Below, piece after piece: positions 54,143 to 62,608 of a stretch of 64,000 nt of DNA. The first letter of the stretch is position 1, and each line of letters opens with the position of its first letter. A program made the position numbers and the translations under genes. Source of the DNA: Billgrantia endophytica (GTDB lineage: Bacteria; Pseudomonadota; Gammaproteobacteria; Pseudomonadales; Halomonadaceae); NCBI RefSeq assembly GCF_002879615.1, contig NZ_PNRF01000037.1, positions 124,001 through 188,000 on the forward strand, written 5' to 3'. The notes beneath the pieces were generated by a model. It saw only the letters and a program-made list of their open reading frames with translations. It ran no database searches and had not been told where the DNA came from.

Positions 54143-54448
54143 TTAATAGCTGGTTCCATCCCCATAGTCAGTTCCATCAAATACTTGGCTAACAGCATAT
54201 CCTCCTAGGCCGGCTCCAGCTCCACCACCCAAAAACCTCCCTATATATCGACCGGCCACCACTCCAGTAACCGCTCCCGCTGGACCAAGCGCCGACCCTA
54301 TCGCACCTCCCACATAACCTCCTACAGCACTTCCAGCGACTTGCCCCGCCTTTGCTGCTACCGCCCCTCCCACTCCTACTGCCGCAGCTTGAGCAGTACT
54401 ATCACCACCCCCGACCAAACTCAACTATTGAACACTAAGCTCGCGCAC
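54143..54448 (-). pseudogene. Colicin-V-like double-glycine microcin precursor with stop codon in the leader
   Basis: GTG at 54448 has AAGGAG 6 nt upstream and reads MRELSVQ, then TAG (54427-54425), then LSLVGGG followed by DSTAQAAA.... Aligned to the double-glycine leader, the residues are Leu(-12), stop(-8), Leu(-7), Val(-4), Gly(-2), Gly(-1): the stop is exactly at the conserved Glu(-8), one base from GAG. The mature part is about 86 residues, rich in Gly/Ala with many GxxxG steps (VGGYVGGAIGSALG), a membrane-inserting pattern like colicin V, ending DGTDYGDGTSY. A TTG at 54424 could start a leader-truncated product. Without suppression no exportable precursor is made. Confidence 0.78.
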
Positions 54449-54708
54449 TGTTTTCTCCTTTTATAAATTTAATAGCAGTAACATATAGACTCACCACGCC
54501 GATCCCCGAGAAAAGAAGACCATATGTAATAGATGAGTAGCTCTTACCAAAATACTCAGGAACAATCATCAAAAACGCTCCCCCTACCACTATAAGCCCA
54601 CCCCCGGCGGAAACACTCTTGCAAATATCTTTTGCTTTTGGTTTATAACAAAAAATCTTTTCATCACTTTCTCTCCAAGATATTATACATAAAAATCACT
54701 TTACTCAC
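54435..54708 (-). pseudogene. Frameshifted small two-helix membrane protein gene before the microcin gene
   Basis: GTG 54708 with AGGGGAG 5 nt upstream reads MSKVIFMYNI, then meets a stop in frame. Shifting one base near 54685-54690 gives a long open frame: WRESDEKIFCYKPKAKD..., two hydrophobic segments (GGGLIVVGGAFLMIV and TYGLLFSGIGVVSLYVTAI) and an end KGENSARA, with the stop overlapping the microcin start by 14 nt. The coupled spacing and good ribosome binding site suggest a once-real gene, perhaps another immunity protein. Family unknown. Confidence 0.5.
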
Positions 54709-54772
54709 AGACACTCCCCTTAAGCCTTACCCAATCTTAAAGTATTTAACAACCCCCATAAAAACAATAACT

Positions 54773-55645
54773 TCATTCGGTAAAAGTCTCCCGCTTTCCT
54801 ATCACGGAATAAACTGGTTCCAATGCCCACTCATAGAGTCGGCGCCGATCCTGCACGATATCGGCCTCCAACAGCATGCCGGTCTGCAAAGGCTGCGGTG
54901 CGCCATAGACATTGATAAATTGCGCATCCAGTTCCACCGTGATCCGGTAGTAGAGATCGGCGCTTTCCGACGTTTCCGTCAGGGCGCTGGCGATATGCAC
55001 AGGAAGCTCTTGGAGTGCATAAGGCGTCATCACCAGTTGCGTGACCGTTCCCCGGGTCATGCCGAAACGCTGGTAAGGATAGGCGGCGTGGCGCATCAGC
55101 TCTTGCTGGCGCTGTAGTTGCTGTTCGGCGAGGGCAGCACGGCGCTGTAAAAGCCGCAGCTCACCAGTGAAGCCTTCGTGTTCCTCATCGATAGTGCGTA
55201 GTCGGTTGTCCAGCATGCGCGACTGGCCTTCCAGACGCTCATCGGCCAAGAGGCGGTTGCGCTCCAGCAGTAGAAGTCGCTGGTTGAGTTGTTTGGCGAT
55301 CAACTGCTCGGTGCCGCCCGCACCGCTGAAGCGCTCACCGGAGATAGTGAATAGTGTGTCACCAGACTCGACCGCTTGCCCCTCGATCACCTCGATGCTG
55401 GAAAGCACACCCGCCGTATGAGCCGTCAGGCGCAGTACGCCCTGCTCAGGCATGAGCAACCCAACCACAGTGGCCTTGCGGGTATAAGTACCGAAGTAAC
55501 CAAAGGCCGCCACCAAGGCAGTGAACAGCAATGCCAACATGGCGGCTACCGTGTAACCCCAAGGCTGGTGAATCTGGACACTGCCGAGCTTTCTCGACAC
55601 CCCGACCCTCGCCGCCGTTCGAAACAGACCCGATGGCTCGCCCAT
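54773..55645 (-). pseudogene. HlyD/CvaA-type bacteriocin secretion protein with internal deletion
   Basis: 290 codons from ATG 55645 (GGGAGG 5 nt upstream; the frame extends to 55687). Basic cytoplasmic start, one TM (about 28-50), lipoyl part (RKATVVGLLMPEQGVLRLTAHTAGVLSSIEVIEGQAVESGDTLF) and coiled coil (about 115-190). It then jumps at about residue 185 (QELMR, near 55090) directly to AAYPYQRFGMTRGTVTQLV, which in full-length relatives follows a second coiled helix, lipoyl half and beta-barrel start. Roughly 110-130 residues seem missing in frame (relatives about 400-430). The C-terminus ending ALEPVYSVIGKRE is normal. Probably non-functional. Confidence 0.75.
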
Positions 55646-55984
55646 CACCGCCTCCCTTGCGTACATCCACCTGTCAGAGCCAGGCAATCTTCATGTTCTT
55701 TTGGTATCTTTTATACACAAACCTTAAAGATAATCAATCTCAATAGCGTTTAAAAATCAAATTGAGGAAAATGTCGCGATGGACGAATGACTAAACGAGG
55801 TGGGGCTTGTTGCCCTGGGAGGAGGATGTTCTGACATCCCGCATAGGCAAGGCATGTAAGCCAGACATGTGGAAAAGGCTCGCGATGCCAGTGAACTAGA
55901 GGTTTGCTGAGGCCAGCCCCCATGACGCAAATGCCCCGGCCGCTTACACGACCGGGGCGCCTGCGTTACGTGGGGTGCTGCCAA
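55646..55984. other. 339-bp intergenic region between microcin remnants and uspA
   Basis: The left half (about 55688-55780) is AT-rich and probably holds the old promoter of the secretion genes. No ORF here has a recognisable product. A hairpin at 55933-55958 is given separately as the uspA terminator. Confidence 0.55.
55933..55958 (-). terminator. Hairpin after uspA
   Basis: gccccgg (55933-55939) and ccggggc (55952-55958) pair around a 12-base loop, which may pair further by two bases. It lies 27 bp after the uspA stop, with ATTTG following on the minus strand. A likely but weak-tailed terminator of the TAXI-TRAP operon. Confidence 0.5.
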
Positions 55985-56413
55985 TCAACGCACGATCATG
56001 ACCGACATCTTCGAGTGATGAACCACGTGTTCGGCGTTGGGTCCGAGCACGTAGTCGGCGAACTTGCGCTTGTTGTGCGACGCCATCACGATCAGGTCGA
56101 CATCAAGTTTCTTTGCCATCTTGATGATCGCCTCCCAGGGCGAGCCATCGACGATCACGGACTGCACCTTGATGTCGTCCGGCACGTGCTCGGCAATGAA
56201 GCGATGCTGCGCTTCCGACAGCGCCTCATGCGCCTTTTTCGAGAAATCGCGCGGGAAGTAGGAGCCCACCAGCGGCATGTGGTAGTCCGGCAGAACCGTC
56301 ACCACATGCAGCGAGGCACCGAAGGTACGGCACAGGGTCAATGCCACGGGTAGCGCCTTGCCCCAGGAGCTCTCCTCGTTGAGATCCACCGACAGCAGAA
56401 TCTTCTTGTACAT
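55985..56413 (-). CDS. Universal stress protein (UspA family), TRAP-associated
   Basis: 142 residues, single Usp domain: KKILLSVDLNEESSWGKALPVAL at the start, VDGSPWEAIIKMAKKLDVDLIVMASHNKRK and LGPNAEHVVHHSKMSVMIVR at the end. The ATP-binding pattern G-x2-G-x9-G-S/T is changed (SHNKRKFADYVLGPNAE), so nucleotide binding is uncertain. In H. elongata the Usp protein TeaD belongs to the TRAP operon teaABCD and modulates uptake; this gene, 12 bp after a TRAP permease gene, may do the same. GAGGAGGGGAG precedes ATG 56413. Confidence 0.9.
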   Translation of the reverse strand: MYKKILLSVDLNEESSWGKALPVALTLCRTFGASLHVVTVLPDYHMPLVGSYFPRDFSKKAHEALSEAQHRFIAEHVPDDIKVQSVIVDGSPWEAIIKMAKKLDVDLIVMASHNKRKFADYVLGPNAEHVVHHSKMSVMIVR

Positions 56414-56425
56414 GGTCTCCCCTCC

Positions 56426-59020
56426 TCAGGTGGCGCCGGCCACCGATGGTTGATGCCGGCGACGGCGCTGCAACAACACGACCAGGCCGAACACCAGGAA
56501 GCCCGGTATCCACATCCACTCCCTGGCCCAGCGGTCGACCGGCGCCAGAACCTCGATGATCTCCTGGTCGAAGTCAAAGCCGAGGTCAGCCGCGAGGCTG
56601 CCGAACTCGACGAAGTCGACCAGGGTCTGGTCGCCATCGACCCACAGTTCCATGCCCAGACGCTCCATTCGCTCCTCGGCCGTGTCGCCACGCGGCACCG
56701 GCACCAGGAGGTAAGTGGTCATGGAATCGCCGAAGGCGTCCTCACCGGCGATCCGTACCCGCAATTGACTGCCGTCATCCACCTCCGACAACGCCTGGGC
56801 GAACTCGCTCGGCGGCACCGATTCGTAGGGATCGTGGATCCTGTCCATCCAGAAACCGGGGCGGAACAGGGTGAACGCCACCAGCAGCAGCAGCAGCGAC
56901 TCGTACCAGCGGCTACGCACCAGAAGATACCCCTGGGTACCCGCTGCGAAGATCAGCATGGCGATGGTGGCCACGATGAACACCACGATGCCCTGCAACC
57001 ACCCCACATCGATCAGCAGTAAATCGGTATTGAAGATGAACAGGAACGGCAATGCCGCAGTACGCAGACTATAGTAGAACGCCTGGAAGCCAGTACGCAG
57101 CGGATCGCCGCCTGACACCGCCGCTGCGGCAAACGAGGCCAGCCCCACGGGAGGTGTCACGTCAGCCATGATGCCGAAGTAGAACACGAACAGGTGCACC
57201 GCGATAAGAGGCACGATCAGGCCGCTCTGTTGCCCCAGCAGCACGACCACCGGCGCCATCAGCGCCGATACCACGATGTAGTTGGCGGTGGTGGGCAGGC
57301 CCATGCCGAGAATCAGGCTGAGCAGCGCAGTCAGCAGCAGAACCAGCATCAGGTTGCCCATGGAGAGGATCTCCACCACATCGGCCAGGACCAGGCCCAC
57401 GCCAGTCTGGGAGACCGCCCCTACCACGATGCCCGCGGTGGCGGTGGCGATACCGATGCCGATCATGTTGCGAGCCCCCGCCACCAGGCCCTCCCACAGG
57501 TCGAGGAAGCCTTCCTTGATATCGGCGATCAGGCTACTGCGACCGCGGAAGAAGGCGGTGATGGGGCGCTGGGTGATCATGATGAAAATCATGAGTACCG
57601 TGGCCCAGAAAGCCGACAGGCCTGGCGACAGACGCTCGACCATCAGACACCAGACCAGCACGATGACCGGCAGGATATAGTGCAGACCGACCATCAACGT
57701 GGGCTTCGTCCGGGGCAGCTTGAGAACCTTGGAATTCGGGTCGTCGAGCTCCAGTTCGGGGTAGTAGGAGCCGAGCTTGAGCAGCCCCACGTAAACCACG
57801 GTCAGCCCGCCCCCGATCACCCAGGGCGTGGCATTGCCCAGGAGAGGCTTGAGCCAGCCGAGTCCGTAGTAGACGGCAAATGACAGGGCCATCAACAGGA
57901 TCAGGCCGGTGAGGAAACCAAGCACCTTGTTGAGGAAAGGCCGCGCCGGGTTGCTCGACGGCAACCCCTTCATGTCGGCCTTGAGCGCCTCCAGGTGAAC
58001 GATGTACAAGAGGGCGATATAGGAGATCATCGCCGGCAGGAAGGCATGCCGGATGACTTCGACGTAGGGAATGCCGACATACTCGACCATCAGGAAGGCC
58101 GCTGCCCCCATCACCGGCGGCATGATCTGGCCATTGACCGAGGCGGCCACCTCCACCGCCCCGGCCTTCTCGGCAGGGTAGCCGACCCGTTTCATCATCG
58201 GAATGGTGAAAGTGCCGGTGGTGACGGTATTGGCTATGGAAGAACCGGAAATCAAGCCGGTCATGCCCGATGCCACCACGGCCGCCTTGGCGGGCCCGCC
58301 CTTGTAGTGTCCGAGCAGCGAGAAGGCCACCTTGATGAAATAGTTACCGGCGCCTGCCTTGTCCAGCAGGGCACCAAACAGGACGAAGAGAAAAACGAAG
58401 CTGGTCGATACCCCCAGGGCAATGCCAAAGACCCCCTGGGCGGTCAGCCACTGGTGATTGATCAGGCCGTAGAAACTGACCCCGCGGTGGGCGAGAATGC
58501 CCGGCATATAGGGGCCGAACAGCGAATAAAGGAGAAATACCGTGGCAACGATCATCAGCGGCGGGCCAAGGGCGCGTCGGGTGGCCTCGAGCAGCACCAG
58601 AATACCGACGATACCGATGATCACGTCCTGCAGCAGCGGCGACCCTGGTCGGTCGGAGAGCTCGGCATAGAAGAGAAACAGATAGGCCGCGCAGAAGGCA
58701 CCGACCAGCGCCAGTATCCAATCCTGGATCGGTATGCGATCGCGGGGTGAACGCTTCAGCGCCGGATAGGCCATGAATGCCAGGAACATGGCGAAGGCAA
58801 GGTGGATCGACCTCGCTTCCGTGGCATTGAACACCCCGAAGCGGAAGATATAGGGTAGCGGCGAGGCAATCCAGAGCTGGAACAACGACCAGGCGGCGGC
58901 CACCCCAACCAGCAGTTTGCCGGGGGCTCCCAACGGCTTTCGCGCCCCGGTGTCGCTGGACGCGACCATGTCCTCGAGGTCGACCTCGGGTTGTCGGGAT
59001 ATCGTCTTTTCATCAGTCAT
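56426..59020 (-). CDS. Fused 4TM/12TM TRAP permease (TAXI type) with C-terminal DUF3394-like domain
   Basis: 864 residues. N-terminal DctQ-like part (about 30-170), DctM-like part (about 180-690) with GFALGVSTSFVFLFVLFGALLDKAGAGNYF-type region, GMTGLISGSSIANTVTTGTFTIPMMKRVGYPAEKAGAVE and NGQIMPPVMGAAAFLM. The last about 170 residues form an extra domain with one TM after a soluble stretch (DPYESVPPSEFAQALSEV... WMWIPGFLVFGLVVLLQRRRRH), like DUF3394. Works with the TAXI binding protein encoded upstream. AGGACG precedes ATG 59020. A stem-loop lies in the 132-bp gap to the binding-protein gene. Confidence 0.92.
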   Translation of the reverse strand: MTDEKTISRQPEVDLEDMVASSDTGARKPLGAPGKLLVGVAAAWSLFQLWIASPLPYIFRFGVFNATEARSIHLAFAMFLAFMAYPALKRSPRDRIPIQDWILALVGAFCAAYLFLFYAELSDRPGSPLLQDVIIGIVGILVLLEATRRALGPPLMIVATVFLLYSLFGPYMPGILAHRGVSFYGLINHQWLTAQGVFGIALGVSTSFVFLFVLFGALLDKAGAGNYFIKVAFSLLGHYKGGPAKAAVVASGMTGLISGSSIANTVTTGTFTIPMMKRVGYPAEKAGAVEVAASVNGQIMPPVMGAAAFLMVEYVGIPYVEVIRHAFLPAMISYIALLYIVHLEALKADMKGLPSSNPARPFLNKVLGFLTGLILLMALSFAVYYGLGWLKPLLGNATPWVIGGGLTVVYVGLLKLGSYYPELELDDPNSKVLKLPRTKPTLMVGLHYILPVIVLVWCLMVERLSPGLSAFWATVLMIFIMITQRPITAFFRGRSSLIADIKEGFLDLWEGLVAGARNMIGIGIATATAGIVVGAVSQTGVGLVLADVVEILSMGNLMLVLLLTALLSLILGMGLPTTANYIVVSALMAPVVVLLGQQSGLIVPLIAVHLFVFYFGIMADVTPPVGLASFAAAAVSGGDPLRTGFQAFYYSLRTAALPFLFIFNTDLLLIDVGWLQGIVVFIVATIAMLIFAAGTQGYLLVRSRWYESLLLLLVAFTLFRPGFWMDRIHDPYESVPPSEFAQALSEVDDGSQLRVRIAGEDAFGDSMTTYLLVPVPRGDTAEERMERLGMELWVDGDQTLVDFVEFGSLAADLGFDFDQEIIEVLAPVDRWAREWMWIPGFLVFGLVVLLQRRRRHQPSVAGAT

Positions 59021-59088
59021 TTAACGTCCTGCCCACTATCGCTTGACTTGAGGATAGCCTGAACATTCCACATGAATTGGCCCAAACA

Positions 59089-59118
59089 GATGCGCGGACC
59101 CCCTTGGGTCCGCGCATC
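59089..59118 (-). promoter_or_regulatory. Intercistronic stem-loop between TAXI binding-protein and permease genes
   Basis: gatgcgcggaccc (59089-59101) and gggtccgcgcatc (59106-59118) form a perfect 13-bp stem with loop cctt, 34 bp after the binding-protein stop and 68 bp before the permease start. No T-run. Same position as the hairpins in the two other TRAP operons. Confidence 0.7.
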
Positions 59119-59152
59119 CTTCACCGGAGGGTCAGCACCCTCTGGCCAAAGC

Positions 59153-60133
59153 TTACTCGATCCAGCCACGCTCACGATAGTAGCGCTCCGCGCCATCATG
59201 CAGCGGTGCGGTCAGACCATCGGAGATCATCTCTTCCTCGGTGAGGCCCTCGAACGCCGGATGCAGTCGCTTGAAGCGATCGAAGTTCTCGAATACGGCC
59301 TTGACGGTTTCGTAGACGATCTCTTCGTCGAGATCTGCATGAGTGACGAAGGTCGCCGCCACGCCGAAGGTCTCGATGTCTTCATCGTTGCCGCGATAGA
59401 GACCACCCGGGATCACCGACCGGGTGTAGTACGGGTATTCGTCGAGCAGGGCATCGATCTCGTCACCGGTAACCGGGATCAGCCTGGCATCGATAGTCGT
59501 CGTGGCTTCCTGGATGGACCCGTTGGGATGTCCTACCACATAGACCATGGCATCGATGTTGTTGTCCGACAGCGCGGCGGCCTGCTCGGCGGCATCCAGC
59601 TGAGAGGCCAGCGAGAAGGTATCGGTGTCCCAGCCCATGGCGTCCATCACCAGGTTCATGGTGTTGCGCTGACCGGAGCCCGGGTTGCCGATGTTGACAC
59701 GCTTGTCGGGGAAATCGCTGAAGTGCTCGATGCCGGAGTCGGCACGGGCGACGACGGTCAGCGGCTCGCCATGCATGGTGAACACGGCACGCATGTCTTC
59801 CCAGGCGCCATCGGATTCGAAATTGGCCTCACCATGATAGGAACGATACTGGACGTCGGACTGCACGACACCCATGTCCAGTTCGCCGCTCCTCATGCCG
59901 TTGACGTTGGCCACGGAGCCACCAGTGGACGGGGCGTTGCAGCGAATGTTGTGCTCGTCGCTGCCGCGGTTGACCATACGACAGACGGACTGGCCGACGA
60001 CGTAGTAGACGCCGGTCTGGCCACCAGTGCCGATGGTGATGTAGCGATCCTGCGCCACGGCCGGAGCAGAGAACATCGCTGCACCCAGCAGAGCACCGGA
60101 GAAGGTAGCCGCAGAAAAAACATGGCGTTTCAT
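59153..60133 (-). CDS. TAXI-family TRAP binding protein
   Basis: 326 residues. Signal peptide to about residue 27 (AATFSGALLGAAMFSAPAVA), then the TAXI opening YITIGTGGQTGVYYVVGQSVCRMVNRG, NVNGMRSGELDMGVVQSD, VNIGNPGSGQRNTM and YVVGHPNGSIQEA. TAXI proteins bind small organic acids or glutamate/glutamine; the ligand cannot be told here. ATG 60133 has AGAGGTG 5 nt upstream; the longer frame to 60193 would hide the signal peptide. First gene of the TAXI-permease-Usp operon. Confidence 0.93.
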   Translation of the reverse strand: MKRHVFSAATFSGALLGAAMFSAPAVAQDRYITIGTGGQTGVYYVVGQSVCRMVNRGSDEHNIRCNAPSTGGSVANVNGMRSGELDMGVVQSDVQYRSYHGEANFESDGAWEDMRAVFTMHGEPLTVVARADSGIEHFSDFPDKRVNIGNPGSGQRNTMNLVMDAMGWDTDTFSLASQLDAAEQAAALSDNNIDAMVYVVGHPNGSIQEATTTIDARLIPVTGDEIDALLDEYPYYTRSVIPGGLYRGNDEDIETFGVAATFVTHADLDEEIVYETVKAVFENFDRFKRLHPAFEGLTEEEMISDGLTAPLHDGAERYYRERGWIE

Positions 60134-60415
60134 GAACACACCTCTTGACGTTGTAAGCAAGCTGACGTTGCCGTAGCAACGTCTTGATAGCAATCGTAAC
60201 CCACGACCGCTAGCGGTCTTGACCGCTTCCCTCTACTTTAGCGAAAAAAACGCCTGCTTGATGAGTATCTTGACCAACGAAGACAAGTGTAACCATCCTT
60301 GACGTTTAGTGGGCGTTAATTTTTCCGCCTACGCACAGGCCAGGCGGCATCGTTGCAAGTTCCTGGCCATATTCGCAACGAATGTCGCCGAACGAGAGGG
60401 AAAACGGCACACGTT

Positions 60416-60757
60416 CTAGCGGCAGGCGCGCCGATAGCGTGCCTCCAGCTCGCGGCGCTCGCGTAGCTGACGAGTTCCCACCACACTGCCATCGCGCAGC
60501 AGCGCGATACGCTCGGCCAGGTCGCGGCAGTCCAGCACCGGGGGCTCATCGGGCACGCCCGGCGCGGCGGGGCTCGCTGGCGTGGCGGGCTCGCCCGACT
60601 GCGGCAGGACCTCCAGCGGGATCACCACCTCCACCTTGGGGCGCGGCCGCGCGTCCGGGTTACGTTCGCTGTGACGCTGCGCCTCGGCCTGCGGGGCAAC
60701 GACCATCGGCGTCAGCACGAGAACGGCAGCGAGCCGGAAATAGTGGCCTTGCGGCAT
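60416..60757 (-). CDS. Small exported protein, function unknown
   Basis: 113 residues. Signal peptide to about residue 26 (LAAVLVLTPMVVAPQAEA), a Pro/Ala-rich linker (about 50-72) and a charged C-terminal helix with two cysteines (LDCRDLAERIALLRDGS, YRRACR) that could form a disulfide. AAGGA lies upstream of ATG 60757. No family is recognised. It lies 57 bp after the TRAP large permease gene on the same strand and could be read through from it. Confidence 0.6.
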   Translation of the reverse strand: MPQGHYFRLAAVLVLTPMVVAPQAEAQRHSERNPDARPRPKVEVVIPLEVLPQSGEPATPASPAAPGVPDEPPVLDCRDLAERIALLRDGSVVGTRQLRERRELEARYRRACR

Positions 60758-60814
60758 CAGCCTTCCTTATCATCAATGCGTTTATCCCCAGCTTAGCGCC
60801 TGCCGGCCACCGGG

Positions 60815-62119
60815 TCAGATGTTGTAGCCCAGCACACCGGGCAGCCACAAGGCAATCTGGGGAAAGATCGCGACGAGCGCCAGCGCACTGGCCATGGCCA
60901 GCACGAACAGCAGTGACCAGCCGATGGTCTGTTCCAGGCGGATCTTGGCAATCTCGGTGGTCACCATCAGGTTCACCGCCACGGGCGGCGTGAACTGACC
61001 TATGGCAATGTTCATCGCCAACAGGATTCCGAACCAGACCGGGTTCCATTCGAAGTGCTGCATCACCGGAATGAGGATCGGCATCATGATCAGGTAGATG
61101 GAAATGGCATCGAGCAGCATGCCGGCCACCAGTACCGCCAGCATGATCAGGACCAGCAACAGCACTCCGCTGTCGGACAGACCGATGATCCACTCCGCCA
61201 GGTGGCGGAAGGTACCGAGCATGGTACCCGCCCAGGCAAAGATGCCCGCCAAGGAGATGATCAACATGACCACGCCGGAAATCACTGCCGCTTCACCAAA
61301 CAGTCCCCAGAGATCCTTGAGGCCGATCTCGCGAGTCAGGAACAGTCCCACCAGGATGCCGTAGGCCACGGCGACCACGGCGGCCTCGGTGGGCGTGAAG
61401 AGCCCGGAGCGCAGGCCGCCCAGGATCAGCACCGGGGCAAAGAGTGCCGGCAGGGCCTGCTTGAAGGTCTCCCCCACTTTCAGCTGTTCTGCCTGGGGCA
61501 TGGCATGGCGGCCTTCCCAGCCATAGCGTTTCGAGACCAGTAGAGCCGGCACCAGCAGGGCCAGGCCGGCGAGAATGCCGGGTAACAGGCCGGCGGCGAA
61601 CAGGGCCCGCAGATCGACGCCCGGCACCACGATGGAGTAGAGAATCAGCGCCACCGAAGGCGGGATCAGAATCGCCGTGGACGCCGATGCCGCAATCAGC
61701 GTGGCCGAGAAGGGTTTCGGGTAGCCGGCCTTGGTCATGCTGGGCAGCATGACCATCGCCACCGCGGCGGCATCCGCTGGCCCCGAGCCGCTCATCCCGC
61801 CCATGATCATGCAGACCAGCACCGCCACCAGCGCCAAGCCGCCATGGCGTTGGCCGATCAGGGCCTGAGCGAAGCGCACCAGGCGCAGCGCCACTCCGGC
61901 GCGTTCGAAGATCAGCCCCGTCATGATGAACAGTGGAATAGCGATCAGGGGATACTTGGCAATGCTGTTGTAGGTGTTGGTACCCAGTGTGGCCAGCATC
62001 TCGGGCGATAGTCCGATGAGGATGCCAACGGCACCCGACAGCGCCAACGAGAAGGCCACCGGCACCCCGGCGACAAGCAGCCCGGCAAAGGCCAGGATCA
62101 TCCACAGGTCAGGGCTCAT
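60815..62119 (-). CDS. TRAP transporter large permease (DctM family)
   Basis: 434 residues, about 12 hydrophobic segments: LSGAVGILIGLSPEM, FIMTGLIFERAGVALRLVRFAQALIGQRHGGLALVAVLVCMIMGGMSGSGPADAAAVAMVMLPSM (typical of DctM), SASTAILIPPSVALILYSIVVPGVDLRALFAAGLLPG. It overlaps the small permease gene by 11 nt. Works with DctQ (62109) and DctP (62649) for sodium-driven uptake of an organic acid. Confidence 0.94.
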   Translation of the reverse strand: MSPDLWMILAFAGLLVAGVPVAFSLALSGAVGILIGLSPEMLATLGTNTYNSIAKYPLIAIPLFIMTGLIFERAGVALRLVRFAQALIGQRHGGLALVAVLVCMIMGGMSGSGPADAAAVAMVMLPSMTKAGYPKPFSATLIAASASTAILIPPSVALILYSIVVPGVDLRALFAAGLLPGILAGLALLVPALLVSKRYGWEGRHAMPQAEQLKVGETFKQALPALFAPVLILGGLRSGLFTPTEAAVVAVAYGILVGLFLTREIGLKDLWGLFGEAAVISGVVMLIISLAGIFAWAGTMLGTFRHLAEWIIGLSDSGVLLLVLIMLAVLVAGMLLDAISIYLIMMPILIPVMQHFEWNPVWFGILLAMNIAIGQFTPPVAVNLMVTTEIAKIRLEQTIGWSLLFVLAMASALALVAIFPQIALWLPGVLGYNI

Positions 62120-62588
62120 TGGCGAGCCTCCCGCTCAGACGATCGAGGGTCTGCTGGACCAGGCGTACCAGCATCGCCACCGCCAGTAGCGGCAACCACA
62201 GCAGATACCACCACTGCGGCAGGCCGAGCCCCGGCGACAGAGACCCCCACTGGTACTCCTCCCAGGTCAGCTTGCCGCCGAACCAGACGATCAGTCCCAG
62301 CACGCAGGCGCCGCAGAGTCCCTGGAAGAAAATCAGGGCCTTGCGCGGCCCCGGAGGCAGGGCGCGTTCGACCATCCCGATACGGATATGGCCATTGCGG
62401 CGAAGTGCCACCGAGGCACCGGCGAAGGACAGGACCACCAGCAGGAACACCGAGAACTCCTCGGTGAAGGCCAACGAACCGCCGGTCACATAACGGGTCA
62501 CGACATTACCCAGGCTGATCAGCGAGATGATCGCCAGCGCCAGCGAGCCCAGCCAGCGCTCCGGCCTGGCATCAGGAGAATACTTCAT
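62109..62588 (-). CDS. TRAP transporter small permease (DctQ family)
   Basis: 159 residues with four hydrophobic segments: ALAIISLISLGNVVTRYV, LAFTEEFSVFLLVVLSFAGASVALRRNGHIRIGMVERAL (the DctQ signature), a third near 90-106, and a fourth near 128-146. Overlap with the large permease by 11 nt. GAGG lies before ATG 62588. A stem-loop separates it from the binding-protein gene. Confidence 0.92.
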   Translation of the reverse strand: MKYSPDARPERWLGSLALAIISLISLGNVVTRYVTGGSLAFTEEFSVFLLVVLSFAGASVALRRNGHIRIGMVERALPPGPRKALIFFQGLCGACVLGLIVWFGGKLTWEEYQWGSLSPGLGLPQWWYLLWLPLLAVAMLVRLVQQTLDRLSGRLANEP

Positions 62589-62608
62589 GGGAGCCTCGCG
62601 GAAAGCAG

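Noticed and set aside
54632-55117. 161-codon plus-strand open frame across the microcin region
   Set aside because: Antisense to the HlyD remnant; its start lies in AT-rich intergenic DNA and no motif is visible.
53160-55780. Transposon-mediated origin of the deletions
   Set aside because: No transposase fragment, terminal inverted repeat or target-site duplication was seen at the junctions.
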